A DNA stretch of 64,000 bases from Streptomyces sp. L-9-10 (GCF_004151105.1 NZ_PHRF01000020.1:90412-154411); one strand, 5' to 3'; counted from the first letter of the stretch, positions 27,720 to 36,769 are shown. Translations and numbers: made by a program. Notes: generated by a model not told the origin, from the sequence alone.

Positions 27720-28523
27720 CTACATTCTGAGCGGGCGTACCACGCTGCCCAGGACTCGGTCGGCGGGGAAGTAGCCCACTATGCGTGAGTCGAGGCTGCT
27801 CACGTCGTTGTCGCCGAGCAGTACCAGGCTGCCGGGCGGCACCAGCTCGCCCGTGGTGCCGGACAGGAGGGGAACCCGGTCGGTCGGTACGGGGTTGCCG
27901 GGTACCGCCGCGACGCGCTTGATCAGCCATTCACGGTCGGTGAGGCCGCGGCCCCCGGCCGCGCGTCCCACCGGTGGCCTGGTCCAGCGCGCGGCGGGCG
28001 CGGGACGTTCGACCACGACCACCTGGCCCGGCGCGGGCGAGCTGTCCCGGCGTACGAGCACCAGGTCGCCGTCGCGGTAGGCGGGCCGCATGCTCTCACC
28101 GCGTACGGTCACGGCCACCAGCTTGCGCCCAAGCCACGCGGACCCCAGAGTCGACGCCACCGCGGCCAGAGCGCACAGCAGGGCCGGCAGACGTGCGTCG
28201 ATGAGCAGGAGCAGCGGCGCCGCGGCCCAGACCGACGCGGTCACCAGCCGCACCCCTGTCAGGCCCGTCAGGACATCCAGAGGCCGCCGCGGTGCCGGGG
28301 CCTCCTCGCCCAGCAGTCTTTCGGCGGGCAGCGCGGCGTCCAGCAGTCTTTCGGCGGGCAGCACGGCGTCCAGCAGTCTTTCGGCGGGCAGCACGGCGTC
28401 CAGCAGTCTTTCGGCGGGCAGCACGGCCAGTACATGATCGGGCAGGGAGGCGCGCGCCTCGCCGACGGGCTTCCCCATCGCCTGTTCCGGCTGATCGTCG
28501 GCGGGCGCTTGCTCGGTCGTCAT
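27720..28523 (-). CDS. S26 signal-peptidase-like protease of the peptide cluster
   Basis: A 267-residue membrane protease with the Ser-Lys dyad of type I signal peptidases: Ser144 in GESMRPAYRDGD and Lys202 in EWLIKRVAAVPG, plus LLGDNDVSSLDSRIVGYFP. Two hydrophobic segments (about residues 93-109 and 112-131) come before the catalytic domain. Residues 31-70 are four copies of a 10-residue unit AVLPAERLLD, encoded by 30-bp DNA repeats. It is the last gene of the leftward cluster and its ATG overlaps the transporter stop (ATGA). The exporter has no peptidase domain, so this enzyme is a candidate for leader removal; it could instead process other exported proteins. Confidence 0.82.
   Translation of the reverse strand: MTTEQAPADDQPEQAMGKPVGEARASLPDHVLAVLPAERLLDAVLPAERLLDAVLPAERLLDAALPAERLLGEEAPAPRRPLDVLTGLTGVRLVTASVWAAAPLLLLIDARLPALLCALAAVASTLGSAWLGRKLVAVTVRGESMRPAYRDGDLVLVRRDSSPAPGQVVVVERPAPAARWTRPPVGRAAGGRGLTDREWLIKRVAAVPGNPVPTDRVPLLSGTTGELVPPGSLVLLGDNDVSSLDSRIVGYFPADRVLGSVVRPLRM
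28311..28430. repeat. Four in-frame 30-bp tandem repeats
   Basis: Copies at 28311, 28341, 28371 and 28401 each begin CAGCAGTCTTTCGGCGGGCA on the plus strand and are nearly identical. They encode the 10-residue repeats of the S26 peptidase. The near identity at DNA level suggests a recent or slippage-prone expansion. Confidence 0.95.
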
Positions 28524-30421
28524 GCCTGTCCTCCCATGGCGCTCCGTTGATCCGCCTCGGCCCGGTAGCCGGACGCCTGGAGCAGGAACAGCCGCGCGTA
28601 CTCGCCCTCGGAGGCCATCAGCGCCGCGTGGTCGCCCCGTTCGGTTACGCGGCCGTCCGAGAGGACGACGATGGAGTCGGCGTCCCGTACGGCGCCCAGG
28701 CGGTGCGAGATCAGCAGGCTGGTCCGTCCGCCGCGGTACTTCCTGAGCGAGGCATGGATCTCGGCCTCCGCCTCCGCGTCCAGTCCCGCCGAAGGCTCGT
28801 CGAGGATCATCAGATCGTGCCGGTCCCGCAGGAACGCCCGTGCCAGGGCCAGCCGTTGCCACTGCCCGCCGGAGAGCACCACCCCCGTCTCCGGGTCGTC
28901 CTTCTCGGATTCCGTGAAGAACAGGCGTGACAGCAAGGTGCCGTATCCGCTGGGGAGAGCGGCGAGTTTCCCGTGGATCCCCGCGCGAGTGGCCGCCGTC
29001 CGGAGCCGGGCGTGGTCGTCGAGCGACTCCAGATCGCCGAGCGCGATGTTCTCCGCGGCCGTCATGTCGTAGTGCATGTAGTCCTGGAACACCGCGCCGA
29101 TCCGCCGCCGCAGTTCGGCCGGGTCGACGTCACGCACATCCACGCCGTCCCAGAGGATCGCTCCCCGGGTGGGATCATAAAATCGGCAGATCAGCTTGAC
29201 CAGCGTCGACTTGCCCGCGCCGTTGAGTCCGACGAGGGCCAGGGAGCCGCCGTACGGGAGATACAGATCGACTCCGCGCAACACCCATGGATGGTCGTCC
29301 GAGTAACGGAACCAGACATCCCGCAGCTCGATCCCGCACCGGAGGCCCGGCAGCGCCCGCGGGGTGGCGGGGACAGGGAGTTCAGGGCCGGCCGAGGTCA
29401 CGGTCATATAGTGATCAAACATAAGAAGAGCCTGATGAATGAGGGCGATCTGTCCTGCGAGTGCGGCCAGAGCGGTCTGCACCCCGGCCACCGCGGCGAC
29501 GAACATGGTGATGTCACCCACCGAGAGTGTTCCGGCATGTGCTGAGCCCACAGCCCAGAGCAGTCCGCCGCCGCTCACCAGCGCGGCCAGCAGACCGAGC
29601 CCGGTCTGGACGAGGGCCTCCCGGCGGTCCACCGACCGCTTCGCCGCGTCCGTGACCCGGCGCTCATCCAGCATCCGTCCGCGCAGGAAGGCCCCAATGC
29701 CGAACAGCCTTACCTCCTTGGCCGCGTCGACACCGGTCAGCAACTGGCTGTAGAAGATCTCCCGCCGTTCCGCCGGCCCCACCGCCAGGAACATCCGCGC
29801 CCTTCGCCGCGACAGCGCCAGCTCGGCGATCAGCATCGGCACCCCGGCCAGCAGCACCAGCGCGGTCATCACCGGGCTGACCAGCAGCAGGGAGCCGAGG
29901 AACCCGGCCACGGTGATACCCGCTCGCACGCTGCCCAGCATGCTGTCGACCGTCTGGCTGGGGGTGCTTCTGCCCGCCTGGTCGGCCAGCCGCAGCCGGT
30001 CGAGGAAGCGCGGATCCTCGAACCGCGCCAGCCCGACATAGCCCCCGACCGCGGTGAACAGCCTGTCCTGAGCCAGCAGTCCGACCCGGCGGTCCATCTC
30101 CGTACGGAGGTACCGCGCCCCATGGGGGACGGTGCCGACGACCGCGGTGACCAGGGCGAGACCCGCGCCGAGAGCGATCAGCCTTCCCGCCGTGGCGCCC
30201 GCGACGAGATCGTCCAGCACCAGCTTGGTCAGCCAGGCGGTCACCACCGGGAGTGAGCCGGTGACGAGCATGAGCACGCAGTAGAGCGCCAGGGGGCCGG
30301 GGGCCGCGGTGGCCGTCAACGCGCAGGCCGCGACGGCCATTCGTACCGTGGAGAGCGAGCGCCCGCCGTTGCCCTCCGCGCCTGTCGTGCCGGTGTGCGC
30401 GCTCTCGGTACGGGCACTCAT
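28520..30421 (-). CDS. ABC exporter (fused permease-ATPase half-transporter)
   Basis: A 633-residue exporter with an N-terminal six-helix membrane domain (about residues 30-320) and a C-terminal ATPase. The ATPase has Walker A GLNGAGKSTL, signature VLSGGQWQRLALARAF, Walker B LMILDEPSAGLD and the H-loop in LLISHRLGAV. There is no N-terminal C39 peptidase domain. Its start overlaps the MauD-like stop and its stop overlaps the S26 peptidase start, both by 4 bp, so the three are made together. It probably exports the cluster's peptide. Confidence 0.88.
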   Translation of the reverse strand: MSARTESAHTGTTGAEGNGGRSLSTVRMAVAACALTATAAPGPLALYCVLMLVTGSLPVVTAWLTKLVLDDLVAGATAGRLIALGAGLALVTAVVGTVPHGARYLRTEMDRRVGLLAQDRLFTAVGGYVGLARFEDPRFLDRLRLADQAGRSTPSQTVDSMLGSVRAGITVAGFLGSLLLVSPVMTALVLLAGVPMLIAELALSRRRARMFLAVGPAERREIFYSQLLTGVDAAKEVRLFGIGAFLRGRMLDERRVTDAAKRSVDRREALVQTGLGLLAALVSGGGLLWAVGSAHAGTLSVGDITMFVAAVAGVQTALAALAGQIALIHQALLMFDHYMTVTSAGPELPVPATPRALPGLRCGIELRDVWFRYSDDHPWVLRGVDLYLPYGGSLALVGLNGAGKSTLVKLICRFYDPTRGAILWDGVDVRDVDPAELRRRIGAVFQDYMHYDMTAAENIALGDLESLDDHARLRTAATRAGIHGKLAALPSGYGTLLSRLFFTESEKDDPETGVVLSGGQWQRLALARAFLRDRHDLMILDEPSAGLDAEAEAEIHASLRKYRGGRTSLLISHRLGAVRDADSIVVLSDGRVTERGDHAALMASEGEYARLFLLQASGYRAEADQRSAMGGQA

Positions 30422-30972
30422 GCCGGAACGACGGTGGCCGTGCCGACGCGATCCAGATCCAGGTTGTCGGTGGTGACGACGAGCGTGCCCTTCCCGTCAC
30501 GGGCCACCTGGAGCACGGCGGGAAAGCCGATGACGGCGAAGGCCAGGGACATCGGGCCGCCCTGCTCCTCCACGACCACTTGGGCCACGGGAGCGAGTTC
30601 GGCGGCGTACGCGGCAGCCTCGTCGGGCTCTCCGACGACGACCGCCACGACCCGGCCGCGCCCGCCCGGCGCGGTCCGCGCGTACTCCAGGAACGCCGGT
30701 GTCTTCTCCCGGCAGGCCGGGCAGTCGGGAGAGAAGAAGGCCACCGCCGTGCCGTCAGCCAGCTGTTCGCGGCTCAGCCGCTCGCCCTCAGTCGTGGCCG
30801 TCTCGAAGGCGAGGACTTCGTCGCCCTTGGTCAGGGAGGCCGTGGGGCCCCGGCCCATACGGGCGAGTTCGTCGGACTGCTCCCGCAGTCGTTTGATCAC
30901 GCCCACGGTCAGGATCAGGTCCAACGTACAGAGCAGCCCGACCAGTACAACCAGTCCGATCAGGATCGGCAT
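30418..30972 (-). CDS. MauD/TlpA-like membrane-anchored thioredoxin
   Basis: A 184-residue protein with an N-terminal membrane helix (LIGLVVLVGLLCTLDLILTV) and an extracytoplasmic thioredoxin fold. The active site is CPAC (Cys84, Cys87) in FFSPDCPACREKTP, and the cis-Pro is Pro151 in IGFPAV. This is the layout of MauD, which with MauE is needed for the disulfide-rich small subunit of methylamine dehydrogenase in Paracoccus (established). Its stop overlaps the exporter start. No methylamine dehydrogenase genes are present, so it probably oxidises or isomerises disulfides in the Cys-rich peptide encoded upstream. Confidence 0.8.
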   Translation of the reverse strand: MPILIGLVVLVGLLCTLDLILTVGVIKRLREQSDELARMGRGPTASLTKGDEVLAFETATTEGERLSREQLADGTAVAFFSPDCPACREKTPAFLEYARTAPGGRGRVVAVVVGEPDEAAAYAAELAPVAQVVVEEQGGPMSLAFAVIGFPAVLQVARDGKGTLVVTTDNLDLDRVGTATVVPA

Positions 30973-30995
30973 CTTCTCTCCTCAACTATGACGTG

Positions 30996-31532
30996 TCAGT
31001 GGCTTACGGGACGGAACAGTCCGACGATGTCGTCCCACACGATCGCCAAGGCGCCGGCCAGCGTGCCCGCGCACACCGCCAGCAGTGCCTCGGCGGGCTG
31101 AACGCGGGCGATGGCCGGGGCCAGGGCGGCTCCGGTGACCGCGATCAGGGCGAGTGCGGCGTTCCGTGCGGCGTGCCGCGCGCCGAGTGGCGATGCCGAC
31201 GCACCGAAGCAGCGGCATCGCACCCCGGTCCGCCGTGCGGCGGTGATCGCGATACCGGCGGTGAACGCCGCCAGCAGACCGGCGGCGAGGATGAATCCGG
31301 CCGTCCCGAGACCGGGGGCGAGCGGAGCGATGAGCAGCAGCACTGCCACCGATATCTCCCCGGCCACCAGGAGCAGCGCGCAGCCGCGCGCCCAGCGCTC
31401 CGGTATGACACCGAGGTCCTTCAGAGTTCGCACGAACGCCGGGAACGAGCCCGCGCCGCGCAGCTTTCCGACGGCCGCGGCGGCGAACACCACCACAAGG
31501 CAGACGGCGCAGGCGGCTGCGACGGTCTCCAA
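30996..31532 (-). CDS. MauE-like membrane redox protein
   Basis: A 178-residue membrane protein of the MauE/DoxX-like group with four to five helices. It has the family motif CRCFG (Cys106, Cys108) after the third helix and GKLRGAGSFPAFV after the first. MauE is thought to pass electrons to or from MauD. I chose the TTG at 31532 because GGAGGAAGGA lies 7 nt before it; longer in-frame starts would run through the precursor gene. It follows the precursor by 83 bp and precedes the MauD-like gene by 23 bp. Confidence 0.76.
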   Translation of the reverse strand: METVAAACAVCLVVVFAAAAVGKLRGAGSFPAFVRTLKDLGVIPERWARGCALLLVAGEISVAVLLLIAPLAPGLGTAGFILAAGLLAAFTAGIAITAARRTGVRCRCFGASASPLGARHAARNAALALIAVTGAALAPAIARVQPAEALLAVCAGTLAGALAIVWDDIVGLFRPVSH

Positions 31533-31588
31533 GGCGCGATCCTTCCTCCGGCCGCCCCGGCCGGACCACCCCCGTGCGTGGCCCGGCC

Positions 31589-31614
31589 TCAGAGCGGGGT
31601 TGAAACCGCTCTGA
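31589..31614 (-). terminator. Attenuator-like hairpin between precursor and MauE-like genes
   Basis: Perfect 9-bp inverted repeat (TCAGAGCGG and CCGCTCTGA) with an 8-nt loop, starting 2 bp after the precursor stop codon. It has no T run, so partial termination or 3'-end protection of the precursor message is likelier than full stop. The SD of the MauE-like gene lies about 45 bp beyond. Confidence 0.6.
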
Positions 31615-31615
31615 T

Positions 31616-31813
31616 CTAGCGGCAGTTGTCGCAGTACATGAAGACCCAGCCGGTGGAGCAGTTGCTGCTGTACGACCACCAGTGGTTCGCGGTGGCGTTG
31701 CAGCCCGAGCCGGTGAAGCACTTGTAACAAGGGGCCGGTGCCGCGTCCGCGTCGACCTTGGGCACGAACCGTTCGAGGAGGCTGCTCCCCATCGCTTCCA
31801 TCGTCTTGAGCAC
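31616..31813 (-). CDS. Cys-rich precursor-like peptide (possible ribosomal natural product)
   Basis: A 65-residue peptide with no family I recognise. Residues 1-28 form a leader-like segment with an amphipathic SSLLERFVPKV helix and an Ala-rich end (DADAAPAP) but no signal-peptide core. Residues 29-65 hold six Cys (29, 32, 38, 52, 61, 64, with CYKC at the start and CDNC at the end), three Trp (45, 46, 56), three Tyr and two Phe. I chose the GTG at 31813: AGAAGGAG lies 7 nt before it. An ATG at 31837 adds eight residues but has a poor ribosome site. It heads the leftward run of MauE-, MauD-, exporter and peptidase genes. Confidence 0.72.
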   Translation of the reverse strand: MLKTMEAMGSSLLERFVPKVDADAAPAPCYKCFTGSGCNATANHWWSYSSNCSTGWVFMYCDNCR

Positions 31814-31837
31814 GATCTGACTCCTTCTCTCGGCCAT

Positions 31838-32047
31838 GGTCCCGCCCGTTCCGCCGACTGCTTCGCCGGTGGGCGGTGGTACGAGAGGCACTCTGCTCAG
31901 CCGGCCTTCGGCCAACCTTGTGAAGACCTGGAAAGAGCAGGTCGGCCCGGCGTTTCGAGGTCAAGGGCCGGCAGATCATCCGGGTCCGGACGGTGAAGGT
32001 CGGCCGGGAACGGCTCCGGCGGATCCTGCGCGCACAACCGAGACCAG
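31838..32047. other. Region upstream of the precursor gene
   Basis: About 210 bp between the repeat pair at the regulator's 3' end and the precursor. It should carry the precursor promoter. A TTGACC on the minus strand near 31961-31966 could be a -35, but no clear -10 pairs with it. Plus-strand codons around 31960-32040 read like a basic protein end and may be a decayed gene; I do not call it. Confidence 0.35.
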
Positions 32048-32079
32048 CCGTTACGTCAGTTAACCGTTACGTCGGTTAA
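32048..32079. repeat. 16-bp direct repeat with embedded palindrome at the regulator's 3' end
   Basis: CCGTTACGTCAGTTAA and CCGTTACGTCGGTTAA are adjacent and differ at one base. Across them lies the palindrome TTAACCG (32060-32066)/CGGTTAA (32073-32079). The regulator stop codon (32076-32078) is inside. It could be an operator for the precursor promoter or a terminator. Confidence 0.7.
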
Positions 32080-34946
32080 GTCGACACACCCCGCGTGCGG
32101 GCCAGCTTCACCTGGAGGCGGCGGACGTCCTCCGTTCGGTGCTGGGCGTCGTAGAGGCTGACGGCTTGGCGCCAGTTGTGGCGGGCCTCGTCAGGCTGGG
32201 CGAGGGCGAGATGGACGTCGCCGAGGTTGGCGAGGGTGTTGGCCTCCTCGTAGAGGTTGCCAAGGTCGTGGAAGAGGGCACGGGCGCGGTGGTAGTAGGC
32301 GAGTGCCTCGTCGTGCCGGGCCGCCGCGTGGGCGATGAAGCCGAGGCTGTCGAGGGTGCAGGCCTCCCCGTCGCGGAAACCGTGCCGCCGGTGGATCTCC
32401 AGGGCCTCCTCGCAGTGAGCCATGGCCCCCCGGTAGTCCCCGATGCGGGCCTCGTACCAGCCGACGGCGTTGAGCGCGTTCGCCTGCGCCAGCGGGTCGT
32501 GGCCCACGCGATGGAGCCGCAGGCTGTGCCGGACATGGGTCAGGGCCTGCCGGTCGTCTCCCTGCTGGGCCCACGACCAGGCGGTGACGTCGTGGATGCG
32601 CGCCTGCTCGGAGAGGTCACCGGCCTCCTCGGCCGCGGCGAGGGCCGAGCCGGCGTGGTGGAGGGCGTCGTCGTGGTTGCCGGACCGGGCGCAGGCATGG
32701 GCCAGACGGCGGTGCGCCCAGGCGCGGGCGGTCCCTTCTCCGAGGCGTTCGGCCGCGGCAAGACCCGTGCGCCACAGGGCCACATGGTCGTGGAGCCGCC
32801 CTTGCCGCCAGAGGAAGCCGTCCAGCACCCGGGCCAGCTGCCACACCAGGAAGTCCCACCTCTGCCGGCCGGCGAAGCCTTGGGCGGCGAGCAGGCAGGC
32901 GTGCTCGGCGCGGAACCACGACATGACGGCCGTCTGGTCCGCCGGCGCCTGGGGGGTCACACCGTCCAGGGGCGGTTCGAGTTCCAGGTGGTGATGCTGG
33001 AGCGGGGTAAGAACCTTGGCACCGGCGCAGGCGGTGTGAAGGTAGAAGTCCAGGACGCGCCGCAGCGCCCGCTCGCGGGACTCCTCACTCTGGTCCACGG
33101 CGGCCCGCTCGGCGGCGTACAGGCGGATCAGGTCATGCATGCGGTAGCGGTAGGGCGCGGACTGCTGCACCAGGTGGACCGTCTCCAGCTCCCGCAGGGC
33201 CGCCCGGGTCTCGGCCGGTGAACGGCCGAGCAGGCTTCCGGCGGCGGCCAGACCGATCTCCGGGCCCGGCGCCGCCCCAAGGAGCCGGAAGACCTCGGCG
33301 GCCCCGTCGGTGAGGGCACGGTACGACACGAGGCAGACCGCCCGGACGTTGGCCGACAGATCACCCGCGTCCAGAGCGTCCAGCCGCGCCGACTGGTCCT
33401 GAAGTTCCTCGGCGAACACAGCCAGCGGGAACCCGGCCCTGGCAGCCGCGCGGGCTCCCACGACACTGATGGCCAGGGGCAATCCCGCGCAATGCTCCAG
33501 CACGGCGGTGACCGCCTCGGGATCGGCGGCCAGCCGGTCCTCGCCCAGATGACGCCCCAGCAAGTCCCGGGACTCGGAGGCGGTGAGCACGTCCAGCGGC
33601 AGAAGGTACGCCCCGTGGGTGACAGCGAGCCCGGTCAGCCGGCGGCGGCTGGTGACCAGGACCGCGCATCCTGCGCTGCCCGGCAACACCGCGGCCACCT
33701 GCGTGGCGTCCGCGGCGTTGTCCAGGACGATCAGCATGCGTCGCTCCGCGACCAGGCTGCGATAGAGCCCGGACAGTGCCTGCTGGTCCACCGGTATCGA
33801 GCCCGAGCCCACGCCGAGTGCGTCAAGGAATACCCGGACCACGGCGGCGGGCGCCAGCGGCTCTCCCGAGGGGTCGAAACCGCGAAGGTCCACATAGAGC
33901 TGCCCGTCCGGGAACCGGTCGGTGTTCCGGTGCGCCCAGTGCACGGCGAGCGAGGTCTTCCCGACGCCGCCGCTGCCGCTGACGGCGCACACCGCCACCG
34001 CGCCGCCGGGCTGCCCGGCCTGCCCCAGGGCCTTGTCGAGTTCGGCTAGCTCACGCTGCCGCCCGGTGAACCACGGTGGGGCGGCAGGCAGTTGGCGCGG
34101 AAGAGCACGGTCCTGCGGCGATGGGATACCGGAGGTGGGCACGGCTCCGGCCGCCGGCGCCGCGACGGCCGTCGTGCCGGGTGCGCCGGGTGCGCCGATC
34201 GCCGGGTCGTTGGCGAGGACCCGCTGATGCAGTCGCCCCAGCTCAAGGCCCGGGTCGCTCCCCAGTTCCTCGGCGAGCGCGTGCCGGACCCGCTCGAAAC
34301 ATCGCAGCGCGTCGGCCGTGCGGCCGCTCCGGTAGAGCGCCAGCATGAACTGGGCGGCCAGACGCTCGTCCAGCGGAAGCGCCTCGTGGCACGCGGCCAG
34401 TTCGGTCAGCAGCGCGGCATGGTGCCCGCGGCGTAACTGAACGTCGTTACGGTCGAGTCGGCAGGCGTGCCTCTCCCCGAGCAGTGACTCCCTCAGCGAG
34501 TTGAACCACGGCGTATCCACTCCGGCGAACGGCTCGCCGCGCCACAGCCCGAGCGCCCGCTCGAACAGGACGGCCGCTCGGCCGTCGTCCGCCGCTCTCG
34601 CCTGTCCGACCAGGTCGCTGAAGACGCGCACGTCCACAACGCCGGGGTCGGCGAGCAGCGCGTAGCCCGCGGGCCGACGCACGATGGACGCCCTGTCCGT
34701 GGAAGCCTCATCCGCCATCGAGTCAAGCGCCCGCCGCAGCCGGGAAAGATAGCTGTACAGGGTCGGCCTGCCACGCTGCGGCGGACGGACGCCCCACACC
34801 CGATCGACCAGCCCTTCCACCGGCACAGTGCGGTTGATGTCCACCAGTAGTGCCGCGAGCACACTGCGCTGCCGCGCCGGCCCCAGGTCCACGGCGACGC
34901 CGTCGCTGTACGCCTGGATCTCCCCCAGCACACCGAATCCGATCAT
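32076..34946 (-). CDS. Large SARP regulator, AfsR-like (winged helix-BTAD-NB-ARC-TPR)
   Basis: A 956-residue pathway regulator. In order: an OmpR-type winged helix (about 1-95, with GPARQRSVLAALLVDINR), a bacterial transcriptional activation domain (about 100-245), a linker, an NB-ARC NTPase (Walker A SGSGGVGKTSLAVHW, Walker B RRMLIVLDNAAD) and C-terminal TPRs (about 640-950). AfsR and similar SARPs switch on secondary-metabolite genes. The ATG at 34946 gives the standard start IGFGVLGEIQAYSDGVAVDL. It lies directly upstream of the precursor gene on the same strand and is its obvious candidate activator. A longer frame runs back to 35075 but overlaps the tRNA terminator. Confidence 0.88.
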   Translation of the reverse strand: MIGFGVLGEIQAYSDGVAVDLGPARQRSVLAALLVDINRTVPVEGLVDRVWGVRPPQRGRPTLYSYLSRLRRALDSMADEASTDRASIVRRPAGYALLADPGVVDVRVFSDLVGQARAADDGRAAVLFERALGLWRGEPFAGVDTPWFNSLRESLLGERHACRLDRNDVQLRRGHHAALLTELAACHEALPLDERLAAQFMLALYRSGRTADALRCFERVRHALAEELGSDPGLELGRLHQRVLANDPAIGAPGAPGTTAVAAPAAGAVPTSGIPSPQDRALPRQLPAAPPWFTGRQRELAELDKALGQAGQPGGAVAVCAVSGSGGVGKTSLAVHWAHRNTDRFPDGQLYVDLRGFDPSGEPLAPAAVVRVFLDALGVGSGSIPVDQQALSGLYRSLVAERRMLIVLDNAADATQVAAVLPGSAGCAVLVTSRRRLTGLAVTHGAYLLPLDVLTASESRDLLGRHLGEDRLAADPEAVTAVLEHCAGLPLAISVVGARAAARAGFPLAVFAEELQDQSARLDALDAGDLSANVRAVCLVSYRALTDGAAEVFRLLGAAPGPEIGLAAAGSLLGRSPAETRAALRELETVHLVQQSAPYRYRMHDLIRLYAAERAAVDQSEESRERALRRVLDFYLHTACAGAKVLTPLQHHHLELEPPLDGVTPQAPADQTAVMSWFRAEHACLLAAQGFAGRQRWDFLVWQLARVLDGFLWRQGRLHDHVALWRTGLAAAERLGEGTARAWAHRRLAHACARSGNHDDALHHAGSALAAAEEAGDLSEQARIHDVTAWSWAQQGDDRQALTHVRHSLRLHRVGHDPLAQANALNAVGWYEARIGDYRGAMAHCEEALEIHRRHGFRDGEACTLDSLGFIAHAAARHDEALAYYHRARALFHDLGNLYEEANTLANLGDVHLALAQPDEARHNWRQAVSLYDAQHRTEDVRRLQVKLARTRGVST

Positions 34947-35079
34947 CACCGCGCCCCCCGCGCCCGCCGCCCCAAGGCTTGCCACATACCCACCCGCCCG
35001 CCAATTCAAGAACCGAACAAGGGTTCTTAAATGCACGTGCCCCGCTTGGGTCGGTCTCAAGGTCATCCAAAACAAGAAA

Positions 35080-35105
35080 CCCCAGGCCAGATTCCTGACC
35101 CGGGG
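35080..35105 (-). terminator. Intrinsic terminator of tRNA-Thr
   Basis: On the minus strand an 11-bp stem with two G-U pairs and a 4-nt loop is followed by TTTCTTGTTTT. It begins 13 bp after the tRNA 3' end. Confidence 0.8.
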
Positions 35106-35117
35106 CTCTTACCTCGG

Positions 35118-35191
35118 AGCCCCCTGTCGGATTCGAACCGACGACCTACGCATTACAAGTGCGTTGCTCTGGCCAACTGAGCTAAGGAGGC
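35118..35191 (-). tRNA. tRNA-Thr (anticodon TGT)
   Basis: A 74-nt cloverleaf. The acceptor stem pairs GCCTCCT with AGGGGGC, with T as discriminator. The anticodon stem ACGCA/TGCGT encloses loop CTTGTAA, giving anticodon TGT (reads ACA and related Thr codons). The T-arm is GTCGG-TTCGAAT-CCGAC. CCA is not encoded. It lies between the peptide cluster and msiK. Confidence 0.97.
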
Positions 35192-35301
35192 GTGCCCGAG
35201 CAGTGTAACCGGCTTCGATCACCACCCCGCCAGAAATTTCGTTCGCGCAGGACTACTGACAGATCCCTGACGGGCAGGTACCGTCACCTCAAGTTCACCC
35301 A

Positions 35302-35317
35302 GGTGGACTAGACCCAT
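35302..35317. promoter_or_regulatory. DasR-responsive element upstream of msiK
   Basis: GGTGGACTAGACCCAT matches the dre palindrome at 12 of 16 positions and shares the 11-base core TGGACTAGACC with the site before nagK. It lies about 80 bp upstream of the msiK start. Confidence 0.65.
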
Positions 35318-35395
35318 CCCCCGCCTCCCGGCGGAGGACTCACTCCTTTACTCGGATCGTCCGGCACGTTCCTGCCGGTGAGGGGACACATCGCC

Positions 35396-36520
<1,125 letters not shown>

Positions 36521-36598
36521 CGACCGGCCGAGCCGACCGGGACACACAGGGCGGGCGGCTGACGCGCCCGCCGGGCCTCCCGGTCCGAATCCGTCCGC

Positions 36599-36626
36599 AC
36601 GGCCCCGCACTCCGGTGCGGGGCCGT
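36599..36626. terminator. Terminator after msiK
   Basis: Perfect 12-bp stem (ACGGCCCCGCAC/GTGCGGGGCCGT) with loop TCCG, 78 bp after the msiK stop. Confidence 0.82.
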
Positions 36627-36769
36627 CCGCGTGGAGCGACAAATACCCCGGCAGACAGGCCATTTCAGACAGGGGGCGTCAACGCCCGATTCGAAAGGCC
36701 CGGTCGAACCATCCCTCACACGAGTGACTAAATGTCGCCAAATCATTACTGCCCGCTACGCTCGCCTGC

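Noticed and set aside
30418..31532. Methylamine dehydrogenase maturation locus
   Set aside because: MauD- and MauE-like genes are present, but no mauB, mauA, mauG or amicyanin gene is in the window.
31616..31915. 99-residue form of the precursor peptide
   Set aside because: The extra N-terminus is Pro/Gly-rich with no ribosome site. The GTG at 31813 has a perfect AGAAGGAG at 7 nt.
31836..32063. Plus-strand ORF or transposase remnant upstream of the precursor
   Set aside because: Codons near 31960-32040 read as a basic protein end, but it is short, out of frame with its left part and has no ribosome site or motif.
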